Origin: Xenorhabdus doucetiae
Lineage (GTDB): Bacteria > Pseudomonadota > Gammaproteobacteria > Enterobacterales > Enterobacteriaceae
Length of the DNA: 64,000 nucleotides
Assembly: GCF_000968195.1 (NCBI RefSeq)
Contig: NZ_FO704550.1
Coordinates: forward strand, 744,001-808,000
Direction: 5' to 3'
Made by a program: the position numbers and the translations under genes
Notes under the pieces: generated by a model
What the model was told of the DNA's origin: nothing
The model's database searches: none
Seen by the model: the letters and a program-made list of their open reading frames with translations, nothing else
Shown: piece by piece, positions 27,097 to 36,028 of the stretch
Position numbering within the stretch: position 1 is the first letter of the stretch
How the letters are laid out: each line of letters opens with the position of its first letter

Positions 27097-27738
27097 TTAT
27101 TCTTTCGGTATTGGCAATTCGTTTTTAGAAATGATTGCCAGTCGATTTTGATGATGTTCGGGATCTCCCCATAACCACCTCTCTTGCCGGCTAACATCAT
27201 CTTGGGTTAGGATCTTGCGCAATTCGCAGGTTATCATGTCATAAGCGTAAACATGCAAATGATACACCAAAGCGTCATACATACGATCCTGCCAAAAAGC
27301 CATGCCATCATTAGTCTGGTTCATGTCAGAGACTATTACGCTATAGTGCTCCAGCAAGTAATCAAAGAACACCTTACCCGCTAAGTCACGCAGAACTGCT
27401 CGATGTTGAGGTGTTCTAATACGCCAAACGAGAATTTGAGTGACAGGACGGCAATTTAACTCGATATCAGGCTGTATAACCACTCGATTATAATAAGCAA
27501 CTTCTTTCGATATATCGTTAATCAGAGCTAACTCAAAATGAGACTGAGTAATCTTATCAGCCAATCGATTATCAACACGAACCATGCGATAGCCGGGAGC
27601 AAGGGATAATCCTTTTATATGGATCGCTATATCTTCCCCATCCATTAATGAGGCATAGAGGGTGCGATTATCTGAGCTTTCGTTCAAATGAGCGAAAACT
27701 TCATTGATCTTTTCAGGAATGACCAATCTCTTTGGCAT
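27097..27738 (-). CDS. Unknown conserved-looking protein, 213 residues
   Basis: A soluble-looking protein with no signal peptide or membrane segment. A strong ribosome site (GAGGAGAGGAT) precedes the ATG at 27738, so it is very likely a real gene. Noticeable segments are VTQILVWRIRTPQHRAVLRDLAGKV-type residues in the middle, SVIVSDMNQTNDGMAFWQDR and a C-terminal region rich in Trp, Arg and Glu. I do not recognise the family; the SD-NQT-DG-FW pattern recalls proteins seen on phages and plasmids, but that is only an impression. It starts the accessory stretch after exbBD. Confidence 0.7.
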   Translation of the reverse strand: MPKRLVIPEKINEVFAHLNESSDNRTLYASLMDGEDIAIHIKGLSLAPGYRMVRVDNRLADKITQSHFELALINDISKEVAYYNRVVIQPDIELNCRPVTQILVWRIRTPQHRAVLRDLAGKVFFDYLLEHYSVIVSDMNQTNDGMAFWQDRMYDALVYHLHVYAYDMITCELRKILTQDDVSRQERWLWGDPEHHQNRLAIISKNELPIPKE

Positions 27739-27892
27739 ATCCTCTCCTCAAACCCGGTGACCTAAAGTGGATGGTTAATATTTGCTCATTACTGGAGGTA
27801 ATAATAGGGTTAAGCTAGCCTAAATTCAACAAGAAAACTTGCTTCTTTGATTGTATTGCCCGAATAGTTAATCGGGCAGTTTCAGCAACTGA

Positions 27893-28282
27893 CTAATACT
27901 GCTTTTTCCAGTCAAAAGGTAACAATTCACTGAGCAACAACACTTTTTCTTGCGTGACTTTTACTTCTGCATGGATATTTTCTGGATGGATTTGGCTGAT
28001 AAACTCCCGGCAACGGCCGCAGGGGGGAAGGATATTGCCATGCCGATTCACCGCAATCATCCTGATTATCCGGGTTTCGCCCTGTTTTATCATCTCTGCA
28101 ATGGCGCCGTGTTCGGCACAAAATCCCATGGAACAGGCGGTATCAATATTAATTCCGGTATAAATATGGCCAGATTTACTTTGAATAACTGCACCCACAT
28201 GACCATATTTAATATATTTATTAAGTTGGGTTGGCGAGATTAATTGATGTGCCACCTGTTCCATTTCGTCAAAAGAAATCAC
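27893..28282 (-). CDS. Cytidine deaminase-like zinc hydrolase
   Basis: A 129-residue member of the cytidine deaminase fold. The zinc and proton-shuttle motif is CAEHGAIAEM and the two zinc cysteines are in PPCGRCREF. The short tetrameric-type architecture also fits blasticidin-S deaminase or related nucleoside deaminases, so the substrate is uncertain. The start is a GTG at 28282 with AAGGAG seven bases upstream. It is downstream of the PTS operon but separated by a palindromic repeat that probably ends PTS transcription, so it is likely expressed separately. Confidence 0.85.
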   Translation of the reverse strand: MISFDEMEQVAHQLISPTQLNKYIKYGHVGAVIQSKSGHIYTGINIDTACSMGFCAEHGAIAEMIKQGETRIIRMIAVNRHGNILPPCGRCREFISQIHPENIHAEVKVTQEKVLLLSELLPFDWKKQY

Positions 28283-28320
28283 AAACTACTCCTTACTGAA
28301 GATTGAACCATATAATAAAT

Positions 28321-28424
28321 ATACTCGTCATACTTCAAGATACATTTATTATCTCCCCGCGCCACGGGGAGATAATAAATTGCTTTCGTCTTGCGATCTG
28401 TAACTTAAAATTTATAGAATATAG
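28321..28424. repeat. Palindromic MITE-like repeat, copy 1 (full)
   Basis: About 104 bp. The ends are imperfect inverted repeats (left ATACTCGTCATACTTCAAGA; right, on the other strand, similar). The core is a 15-bp stem (28345-28359 with 28365-28379) containing TTATCTCCCCG. It lies between the HPr gene and the deaminase-like gene and can fold into one long hairpin, so it may terminate the PTS operon. Confidence 0.85.
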
Positions 28425-28429
28425 ACGGT

Positions 28430-28690
28430 TTAATCTTTTATATTACGAATAAACTCAACAACCGATTGTGCCATTTCCTGTTCATTATCGCCTTCAACCC
28501 GAATAATCACCTCCATACCATTTTTAATTCCCATCGACATCACCTTAAACATGCTTTTTAGATTAGCGTTTTTCTCTCCCCGGATAATTTCAATTTTGCC
28601 AGCGTAATTTTTGGCAAAATTACACAGTTGGGCACAAGGGCGGGTATGTAACCCTGAAGGTGCTGTCACCACGACAGAATATTCAATCAT
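28430..28690 (-). CDS. HPr-family phosphocarrier of the beta-glucoside PTS operon
   Basis: An 86-residue HPr-like protein. His15 sits in the GLHTRP motif (phosphorylated by Enzyme I) and Ser46 in NLKSMFKVMSMGI at the usual regulatory position. It is an extra HPr besides the general ptsH product and is the last gene of the IIB-IIC-IIA-glucosidase cluster, 27 bases after the glucosidase. A dedicated phosphocarrier could feed the local IIA or the PRD regulator. No signal peptide. Confidence 0.9.
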   Translation of the reverse strand: MIEYSVVVTAPSGLHTRPCAQLCNFAKNYAGKIEIIRGEKNANLKSMFKVMSMGIKNGMEVIIRVEGDNEQEMAQSVVEFIRNIKD

Positions 28691-28717
28691 AAAATTTACC
28701 TGCCAATAAAAATAAAA

Positions 28718-30157
28718 TTAGCGTTTCGTTAATGAACCACCGCGAGTTTGAATAACTTCCTGATACCAGTAAAACGAATCTTTCTTATAACGGGCCAGAT
28801 CTTTAATCTCTTGATCTGTCCGATTGACATAAACAAAACCGTATCTTTTCTTATATCCATTGCTGGTGGAAAGCACATCAATAAAACTCCACGGATTATA
28901 GGAAATCACCTTAACCCCATAATCCATCGCGCGCTTAATCGCATGAAGATGATGTTGAATATAGTGAATGCGATAATTGTCATGAATAGTTCCATCCGCT
29001 TCCAACTTATCATCGGCACCAAAGCCATTTTCGGTGATCATCAATGGCTTCTGATAACGGGTATATAAATCACGCAACAGATATTCCAATCCCATGGGGT
29101 CAATTGTCCAATCCCAGTCGGTGGTATCAAGATGGGGGTTTTTATGGATTTGATAGAAATCCGGTTGAATTTCATGCCCATCTATTTGCCCTTTAACCCC
29201 GGTTGGATTAAACCCATCCATTCGCCGTTGAGCACCTTTTGGTGCGGCAGCGGCGGCATGGCTGCAATAGTAATTAATGGCCAGAAAATCAGAATAACCT
29301 TCTTTAATTAACGCCATATCATCGGGTTCAATACGTGGTGCCAGACCCTGATTCTTCAAATAGATTAATGCTGATTGATTATATTGTCCTTTCAGATAAA
29401 TATCGGTGAAATAGTAATTACGCAGATCATTGGCATTTTGCGCCGCTAAATTATCTTCCGGTTTGCTGGTGAGTGGATAAATAGCGGAATAGCCCAAAGC
29501 TGCGCCGACTAAACCATTGGGAACCCATTGATGCACTAATTTGCAGGCGATGGCATGGGCAAGATTCATATGATGATTGATCTGATATTTGATCTGTTCA
29601 TCATGCAGGTAGTGATCCGGGATTAAACACTTTTTCGTCCAGAACTGCACAATAATACTTTGTTCATTGATGGTCAGCCAATATTGCACTTTCTTGCCAA
29701 ATTCTTTGATTACAAATTCAGCGTAATAAGCAAAATCTTCTACACTTTGCCGATCGATCCAGCCATGATATTTTTCAACCAGCGCCATCGGCATATCATA
29801 ATGGTATAGCGTCGGAATGGGCGTGATGCCATTTTCTAACAGTTCATCGATAAGATGATGATAAAATTCGACGCCTTTATCATTTACTTTCCCGATACCG
29901 TCCGGGAAAATACGCGACCATGCAATGGAAAAGCGATAAGATTTCAAACCCAGCTCTTTCATTAAGGCAATATCTTCTTTATAACGATGATAATGATCGC
30001 TGGTGATATGCGTATCTGCAAAATCGGGATTATTATTGATGACATCTTGTTGCGAAAGTTTTTTACCGTATTTTTCCGCAGCCCCTTCAACCTGATAAGC
30101 ACTGGTTGATGCTCCCCAAAGAAAATTTTCCGGAAATAAGTTGTTATTTTCTGCCAT
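28718..30157 (-). CDS. 6-phospho-beta-glucosidase (GH1)
   Basis: A 479-residue glycoside hydrolase family 1 enzyme. The N terminus LFPENFLWGASTSAYQVEGA is characteristic; the acid/base Glu is in WLTINEQ and the nucleophile Glu in LMITENGFG. In this PTS context it should cleave 6-phospho-beta-glucosides (cellobiose-, arbutin- or salicin-type) brought in by the adjacent IIBCA permease. The exact substrate cannot be told from sequence alone. Length is normal for BglA/BglB-type enzymes. Confidence 0.93.
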   Translation of the reverse strand: MAENNNLFPENFLWGASTSAYQVEGAAEKYGKKLSQQDVINNNPDFADTHITSDHYHRYKEDIALMKELGLKSYRFSIAWSRIFPDGIGKVNDKGVEFYHHLIDELLENGITPIPTLYHYDMPMALVEKYHGWIDRQSVEDFAYYAEFVIKEFGKKVQYWLTINEQSIIVQFWTKKCLIPDHYLHDEQIKYQINHHMNLAHAIACKLVHQWVPNGLVGAALGYSAIYPLTSKPEDNLAAQNANDLRNYYFTDIYLKGQYNQSALIYLKNQGLAPRIEPDDMALIKEGYSDFLAINYYCSHAAAAAPKGAQRRMDGFNPTGVKGQIDGHEIQPDFYQIHKNPHLDTTDWDWTIDPMGLEYLLRDLYTRYQKPLMITENGFGADDKLEADGTIHDNYRIHYIQHHLHAIKRAMDYGVKVISYNPWSFIDVLSTSNGYKKRYGFVYVNRTDQEIKDLARYKKDSFYWYQEVIQTRGGSLTKR

Positions 30158-30168
30158 GATACTTTCCT

Positions 30169-30510
30169 TTATTGACTTGTATTGGTCATATGATGAATAA
30201 ATTCATACAGGTTAATAAGTTCTTTTCTGAGATTAAGCTCACTGCGTATCGTCATTAATGTATCCTGAGCATGAATAAACAGAAGGTCTAAATGAAAATT
30301 TTCACCTTGCGTTTCTTTTTGAATAATCTCAGTTTGTGCATGATGTGCAGCGAGCATCATTTTTCTGGCTTGCTTAAGCGATAAATGAGCATTTGCAAAA
30401 TCCCCCTTATGGGCATATTGAATGGCTTCCTCACTTTTTTCCCTTGCATTACCTGCGTTGAGAATAATTTCCAGGGCAACGGGGGTTAAGATATTGCTCT
30501 CACGGTTCAT
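30169..30510 (-). CDS. PTS lactose/cellobiose-family component IIA
   Basis: A 113-residue all-helical IIA of the Lac/Chb family. The phosphorylation site is the His at about residue 56 in LAAHHAQTEII (H-x-x-Q-T pattern). It takes phosphate from HPr and passes it to the IIB protein. The ATG at 30510 with AGGAAG upstream is preferred over a TTG at 30543. It is between the IIC and the glucosidase genes. Confidence 0.92.
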   Translation of the reverse strand: MNRESNILTPVALEIILNAGNAREKSEEAIQYAHKGDFANAHLSLKQARKMMLAAHHAQTEIIQKETQGENFHLDLLFIHAQDTLMTIRSELNLRKELINLYEFIHHMTNTSQ

Positions 30511-30539
30511 TTTTAAACTTCCTGATAAAATTAAACAAT

Positions 30540-31784
30540 TCAATCCTGCTGGCTTGTATTGATATTTTCTTCCTCAATCCGTTTCTTTTCATAAACCTTA
30601 AAGAAGGGATACCAGGTAATAAGGAAAACCGCCATCAATACCACATAGCAAATAATCGCCCGCCAATCCTCCGTAATCATGACACTGGAAAACGGAGCCG
30701 GTATCTGACCCACTTGAATCATTTTGGCCGGAATATTCAGCCAATCTGACCGCATGAAAATCCAGACGATAATGGGGCTGGTAATGGCATTGATCCACAT
30801 TGGCAGCATTAAGAGCGGGTTGAGGACAATCGGCGTACCGAACACCAACGGTTCATTAATATTGAAGAAAGACGGGCCGATGCAGATATAACCGGTTGTT
30901 TTCAGTTCTCTGGATTTCGAAAACAACATTAAAAGATTCAGGGCAAGCGTGGCACCCGTTCCTCCCATCGTGATTAAGGCCGCAGTAAATAAAGTTTCGT
31001 AAGTCACAATATTAGTTGGCAGTTGTCCGGCAGCCACCTGCGCAATATTAGCCGAGATCCCCAGCATAAAGATGGGCATTTGCAGCCCCGTAAACGTCCA
31101 GACCGAAATGCCCATCGACATCGCGATTGCAGGGATCAGCGCCATAAGGATAAAGCCCGGCAGGGTTTGTCCGAACGCTGCGATGGGGGAAAAGAACGAC
31201 AGAAGTTGGGAAAAAACATCAACATTAAAGGTAAAGACCAACAATGTTCCAAGGCCGATGGCAATCAGGATGGGAATAATCGCATGTATCCAGCCGACCA
31301 CGAAATCAGGCAGAGAACTCTCTTTCAAAAACCCTATCTTGGTATATAAATGAAAGAGATAAGAAACAAACAGCCCCGTGACAATGCCTAATAATATTCC
31401 CGCAGGGCCAAAACGGTCAAAACTCACGACCATATTGCCATTGGCAAATTCTGGCTTGATAAACATCATGTAAACACAAATCGAAGTGAGCCCTGCGATC
31501 AATGTATAACGAAAATGATGCAGCTTCTCCATCATTTGGTTAGCAATCATAAAAGCTGTAATCAAACCGAGCATCCCGAAGGAATAATTGGCAATTTGTC
31601 CGAGGTCAGGCAAAAACAAAAAATAAGAACGAAATACGTTATAAAAAAAGATAAGTGAACCAGCTAAAATAAACGGTATATTTTTTTGCATTGCCCCGGA
31701 AATTGCTGCGACCCAAGGTCGTTTGGTAAAATTTTGCATGGCGGGTGCAAATGAGTCGGATAGCCAAGACATAAACGCTTGCAT
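30540..31784 (-). CDS. PTS lactose/cellobiose-family permease IIC
   Basis: A 414-residue polytopic membrane protein of the Lac/Chb IIC family, with the typical start (SWLSDSFAPAMQNFTKRPW) and the conserved INEPLVFGTPIVLNP sugar-binding segment. It translocates and phosphorylates a beta-linked disaccharide or aryl-glucoside together with IIB. GAGGG eight bases before the ATG supports the start. A 64-base gap separates it from the IIB gene. Confidence 0.94.
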   Translation of the reverse strand: MQAFMSWLSDSFAPAMQNFTKRPWVAAISGAMQKNIPFILAGSLIFFYNVFRSYFLFLPDLGQIANYSFGMLGLITAFMIANQMMEKLHHFRYTLIAGLTSICVYMMFIKPEFANGNMVVSFDRFGPAGILLGIVTGLFVSYLFHLYTKIGFLKESSLPDFVVGWIHAIIPILIAIGLGTLLVFTFNVDVFSQLLSFFSPIAAFGQTLPGFILMALIPAIAMSMGISVWTFTGLQMPIFMLGISANIAQVAAGQLPTNIVTYETLFTAALITMGGTGATLALNLLMLFSKSRELKTTGYICIGPSFFNINEPLVFGTPIVLNPLLMLPMWINAITSPIIVWIFMRSDWLNIPAKMIQVGQIPAPFSSVMITEDWRAIICYVVLMAVFLITWYPFFKVYEKKRIEEENINTSQQD

Positions 31785-31848
31785 TTTGTATCCCTCGTTA
31801 ATTATTTTCCGCTAAAATTCCTTGGTAATATTAAATTAAATGGTCAAG

Positions 31849-32163
31849 TTAGTTTTTCAGGGTATTAATGGCTAACTCAAGTAATGCCTTGCCGTCTAAC
31901 CTTCCATAGATTTCTTGGGGTACAACCATGACAGGAATATGATAGCGGTCGGCCAGTTTCTGGAATTCTTTTTGCTGTGAAGCATAATGTGGCCCAAGAA
32001 ATAGAATATCGATGACAGAAAAATAGTCTGCCACCTCACTTTCACTTCTGGCTTCAACGGTAACAGCAATCCCCTGATCTTTTGCCGCATTGCGAGTTCT
32101 GGTTGCCAGCATTCCACTGGATATCCCCGCCCCGCAGCATAGCATAATAAATGTTTTCTTCAT
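31849..32163 (-). CDS. PTS lactose/cellobiose-family component IIB
   Basis: A 104-residue IIB with the phosphocysteine at residue 10 in MLCCGAGISSGML (family pattern C-x-x-G-x-S). It transfers phosphate from IIA to sugar in IIC. AGAGGA upstream of the ATG supports the start. It is the first gene of the operon and is divergent from the PRD regulator, with about 180 bases between. Confidence 0.93.
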   Translation of the reverse strand: MKKTFIMLCCGAGISSGMLATRTRNAAKDQGIAVTVEARSESEVADYFSVIDILFLGPHYASQQKEFQKLADRYHIPVMVVPQEIYGRLDGKALLELAINTLKN

Positions 32164-32341
32164 GTTGTCCTCTTATTTTTACGTTTTTCATTAATTTCTA
32201 TTTTTCGATGAAAATACACTCTCTACTGTTTTTATTACCTATTCAAATGACGGTTTGCACTCATAGGGGGCAACTTTTTATTTTTAAATAAAAATATTAA
32301 CAGTAATATGGGGCGTTATTTTGAATCTTATGGGTGTTATT

Positions 32342-34267
32342 ATGCTAAGGATTAAACAAAAAGCATTATTAGATTACCTACTCACGCAGAATATGCCTGT
32401 TTCAGCATTAAAATTATCTCAAGTCTTAGCGGTATCAATAAGATCTGTAAAAAATTATGTTGCGGAGATTAATGAGAGACATGAACAGAAAATTATTATT
32501 TCCAGCCGACAGGGATATTTATTATCCCACAATTTATTATCAACAAAAATAGTCAAGCAGTTACATTGCCAGAAAAACAGTTTACCCAAAACTTACCAAG
32601 AAAGGGCACACTTTGTTATTAAAGCGATTTTGTTATTTAAGCGAAGCAGTAATCTATATGACCTCAGTAATGATTTATGTATCAGTGATTCTACCTTAAA
32701 GGCATTGGTATATAAAATGAACTCATCATTTCAACGCTTCAACGTGAAATTTTTATGTAAAAATAGTCATATTGAAATCTCAGGTGCTGAACATGATCTA
32801 AGAAAATTAGTTTCTTATACCATTTTTGAGCAAACCCGTTATCGTTTCATTGACGTCAAAGTATTGGAAAAAACATTTGCAAGTCAACAAGTCAAAGAAG
32901 TGATTGAAATCATTACCAACATTTTTGATCAATGGGAATGGTATCTGAGCGATTTTGCCTATACTAACCTTGTTTTGCACTTCCTGATATTGATTGAGCG
33001 ATTAAAGCAGGAAAGATATTTGGAGAATCAGCGATTACCGGTAGAAAATGGTGATCTGAGATCGATCTCAGAGGAATTATGCGACAGACTTCAACTCAGT
33101 TTTGGCATTTTTGTGTCTGAAAATGAAAGAAGATCTTGCTACCTTTTTTTGAAAACCAATACTAATTTTAATAAGGCAGATAATGAGGTTATTGATTCCG
33201 TTGGCGCTGAACTTTACCAATTCACGCGGAAAGTTGCGCAGTCCGTGCAAGAACATTATCTTATTGACTTAGCCTCCGATGATTTTATTTCTTTACTGTC
33301 TTTACATTTATCGGGATTACAAACCAGGCTGAAATATAAGATCTACACGAAAAACCCCATGTTAGAAACCATCAAAAAGGAATGCAGAATCATCTTTGAT
33401 ATTGCTATCTTTATTTCTTTGCAACTCAATCACTTTTTCAATAATAAATTGAATGAGGATGAAATTTCTTTTATTGCATTACATGTTGGGGCGGAATTTG
33501 AACGGCAAAAAAGAAACGTCACTAAAGTGAAAGCGGCGCTATTATGTCCGAGTTATCGTGGAATTGAAAATAAAATTTACCATCAGTTATTGCGTGATTT
33601 TGGCGATGAAATCAATCTCATTAAGGTGGTTGCTCACCCCTCTGAACTGGAAAGCATGGAGTTTGAGCTATTGATTACGACGATAAATATTTCTCCGACG
33701 CGTGATTATGAAACGGTTTACATCTCGCCTTTCCATTTAAGGGATAAACATTCTGAGCTGATGGACAAAATTGATACCGCCAAGGCAAACCGAAAGTGGG
33801 CAACATTAAAACGAAATATGGATTTGTTCTTTGACCCCGATCTTTTTCTTTTTAACCCTGATTTTCGCGATCGGAATGAACTTATCGAAATGGTTTGCCA
33901 GAAGATGTTAACAAAGGGCTATGTGGAAGCGGATTTTATCGATTATGTTTATGAGCGTGAAAATGCCTCTTCAACCGCTTTTGGCATGTTAGCGCTGCCT
34001 CACTCAATAAAACTGGATGCGGTGAAAACCTGTATTGCTGTCGCCATCAGCCCAAAAGGCATACGCTGGGGCAAAAACGAACGTGTGCATGTGGTATTTT
34101 TGAGCGCAATAAACCGGGTAGACAAAACCGACTTTACTGAGAGTTATGATGCCTTGTTGGATATCTTCCATCACGATGGGGTTATTCGTGCACTGAGTAA
34201 ACTCACTGATTTTGAAAAGTTTCGGGAACTTTTGACTGAATATAAATACCAATTGAAGTGTTCTTAG
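32342..34267 (+). CDS. PRD-containing PTS regulator (BglG/LicR type) with IIA domain
   Basis: About 641 residues. N-terminal winged-helix domains (SIRSVKNYVAEINERHEQ) are followed by two PTS regulation domains with conserved histidines (VLHFLILIERLKQ and LSLHLSGLQTRLKY; then FIALHVGAEFERQ), a IIB-like segment (AALLCPSYRGIENKI) and a C-terminal mannitol/fructose-type IIA domain with phosphohistidine in ALPHSIKLD. This is the plan of DNA-binding PRD activators such as LicR/MtlR. It should regulate the divergent PTS operon according to its phosphorylation state. The start is ambiguous: ATG 32342, ATG 32330 and TTG 32321 are all in frame. Confidence 0.88.
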   Translation: MLRIKQKALLDYLLTQNMPVSALKLSQVLAVSIRSVKNYVAEINERHEQKIIISSRQGYLLSHNLLSTKIVKQLHCQKNSLPKTYQERAHFVIKAILLFKRSSNLYDLSNDLCISDSTLKALVYKMNSSFQRFNVKFLCKNSHIEISGAEHDLRKLVSYTIFEQTRYRFIDVKVLEKTFASQQVKEVIEIITNIFDQWEWYLSDFAYTNLVLHFLILIERLKQERYLENQRLPVENGDLRSISEELCDRLQLSFGIFVSENERRSCYLFLKTNTNFNKADNEVIDSVGAELYQFTRKVAQSVQEHYLIDLASDDFISLLSLHLSGLQTRLKYKIYTKNPMLETIKKECRIIFDIAIFISLQLNHFFNNKLNEDEISFIALHVGAEFERQKRNVTKVKAALLCPSYRGIENKIYHQLLRDFGDEINLIKVVAHPSELESMEFELLITTINISPTRDYETVYISPFHLRDKHSELMDKIDTAKANRKWATLKRNMDLFFDPDLFLFNPDFRDRNELIEMVCQKMLTKGYVEADFIDYVYERENASSTAFGMLALPHSIKLDAVKTCIAVAISPKGIRWGKNERVHVVFLSAINRVDKTDFTESYDALLDIFHHDGVIRALSKLTDFEKFRELLTEYKYQLKCS

Positions 34268-34774
34268 ATAAGGTTATTTATGCTGATATGATATTTTTTG
34301 TTTTATTTCGAGAGTATTAATCTGGTTTTATGTATTAAAAAAAGTAAAAGATAGATTGTTTTTTCTATATTACTCTGCCCCCATATCCTTTCTGTTTAAT
34401 CTTGGTTTTATCTATTCTCCTGTTATTTTGTTTTTTGATGGATATATCTTCTGCAACAAAATGCAATAAACGCTAAGAAATATTATATGATATGCTGATA
34501 ATAAAGATTAGTTCTGGATTAAAAAACAAATTTTTTTAGTTATTCCAATAGTAAATAAATTAAATTTTCATTTAATAACAATGCTGATGTAATGAGAATA
34601 AATAAAACAAACAATATGGATTAAAATAAATTACCAGATAAAAATTTTAACTTTTCACATTAAGGTCAATGTAAATATGTATATTTACATCATATTAAAA
34701 AAAGAGGTTTTCAGATGGGTAAAGACAAAGTTTAATTAATCTGGATTAAGTCGTTAATACTAATGGAGAACGAT
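34268..34774. promoter_or_regulatory. AT-rich region upstream of xaxA
   Basis: About 500 AT-rich bases between the PRD regulator and xaxA, both on the plus strand. No clear terminator follows the regulator. A 22-bp palindrome at 34669-34690 is the only obvious site. Confidence 0.5.
34669..34690. promoter_or_regulatory. 22-bp palindrome before xaxA
   Basis: ATGTAAATA-TGTA-TATTTACAT is a perfect 9-bp inverted repeat with a 4-base spacer, ending about 84 bases before the xaxA start. It has the look of an operator for a dimeric regulator; I cannot assign one. Confidence 0.55.
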
Positions 34775-35989
34775 ATGTTATTAAATCAACCTTTAACAGA
34801 AAATAAGATACCCGTATCAGAAGTTCCCGCAGTTACTTTGAAAATGTTAACCAGCCAGATAGAAGGTGCTGCTCGTCAGGGAGGGATCTTTACTAAAGAA
34901 GATCTCATTAGTATCAAATTATATGTTAAGCGTGGTTTGGAACTACCTTTTACGTTAGAAGAGGTAAAGAAATATATCGGTTATAACGATATTGATATTG
35001 AGGGGCTAAAACCTGCAAAGATGACAACCTTATTTAAAGAGATCCATGACCATGCACTTAGCTGGAGTGGTGTAGAAGATAAGGTTCAGCAGCAGAGTAT
35101 TGATTTGGAAAATGTAGGCAGGCAGATTACTGAAACGGGTGGGGAAATAATTAGCATAATTGATCAGATGCCGATTATTGAACGCGTCAAGAAAAAATTA
35201 GGCGATTTAACTGATAAGCAATTGGCTGAAATAACTTATACCAATGATGATAAAGAAATTGCTGTCGAATTGGGGAATATCCTTGAAAGCATGAAAAAAG
35301 ATATTCAAAAACAGCAGGAAAATACTCAGAGAGTTAAAAACGCAATAACTGACTTTAAACTCATACTCATTGGAGGGGAATTATCAAATGGCAATATTGC
35401 TCAGGGAGTGCAGCCACAAATAAATAGTAAGAAAAAACTGATGGATGATAATAATCTTTCTACAACTATCAAAGATCTGCAAGATAAGATTGATGAGAAG
35501 AGTAAAGAGATTGATCAACTCCAAAAAGACTATGATAAATACGTTGGTTTGGCATTTTCTGGAATGGCGGGGGGGATTATTGGCTGGGCGATTACTGGCG
35601 GTATTTTTGGTGATAAAGCAGAAAAAGCACGTAAGCGGAAAAATGAATTGATTGGAGAAGTCAAAGTATTACAAGAGCAAGTTGAAGGTAAAAGTGCATT
35701 GCAAAAAGTGATCCAGGATTTATCACTTAATTTTAATGACATTGGTATTCGTATGGTGGACGCAGAAGTTGCCCTAAACCATTTGGATTTTATGTGGAGC
35801 ACGATGCTAACGCAAATTACGACTTCTAAAGACAAATTTGCTGAAATTAATAATGCATTAAAATTGACCTCTTTTGTCGCAACGTTTAAACAAGTTATTA
35901 GCCCTTGGAAAGAAGTGCAAGGCTCTGCGACACAATTAATAAAAACTTTTGATGAAGCATTAGCAGAATACAGAAAACTCTATAACTAA
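34775..35989 (+). CDS. xaxA: Alpha-xenorhabdolysin component A
   Basis: A 404-residue protein (408 if the ATG at 34763 is used; GGAG six bases before 34775 favours the shorter form). Its length, the adjacent 350-residue partner and its helical plan match XaxA of the Xenorhabdus binary pore-forming toxin XaxAB. Long predicted coiled-coil helices flank one glycine-rich hydrophobic stretch at about residues 256-279 (YVGLAFSGMAGGIIGWAITG). In the known system XaxA activates XaxB and both assemble on target membranes, lysing insect haemocytes and erythrocytes. No signal peptide is seen, as in the known protein. It heads a two-gene operon. Confidence 0.93.
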   Translation: MLLNQPLTENKIPVSEVPAVTLKMLTSQIEGAARQGGIFTKEDLISIKLYVKRGLELPFTLEEVKKYIGYNDIDIEGLKPAKMTTLFKEIHDHALSWSGVEDKVQQQSIDLENVGRQITETGGEIISIIDQMPIIERVKKKLGDLTDKQLAEITYTNDDKEIAVELGNILESMKKDIQKQQENTQRVKNAITDFKLILIGGELSNGNIAQGVQPQINSKKKLMDDNNLSTTIKDLQDKIDEKSKEIDQLQKDYDKYVGLAFSGMAGGIIGWAITGGIFGDKAEKARKRKNELIGEVKVLQEQVEGKSALQKVIQDLSLNFNDIGIRMVDAEVALNHLDFMWSTMLTQITTSKDKFAEINNALKLTSFVATFKQVISPWKEVQGSATQLIKTFDEALAEYRKLYN

Positions 35990-36028
35990 ATTTTTAAATA
36001 AAATATAAAGTAATAAGGAAATATTGAA

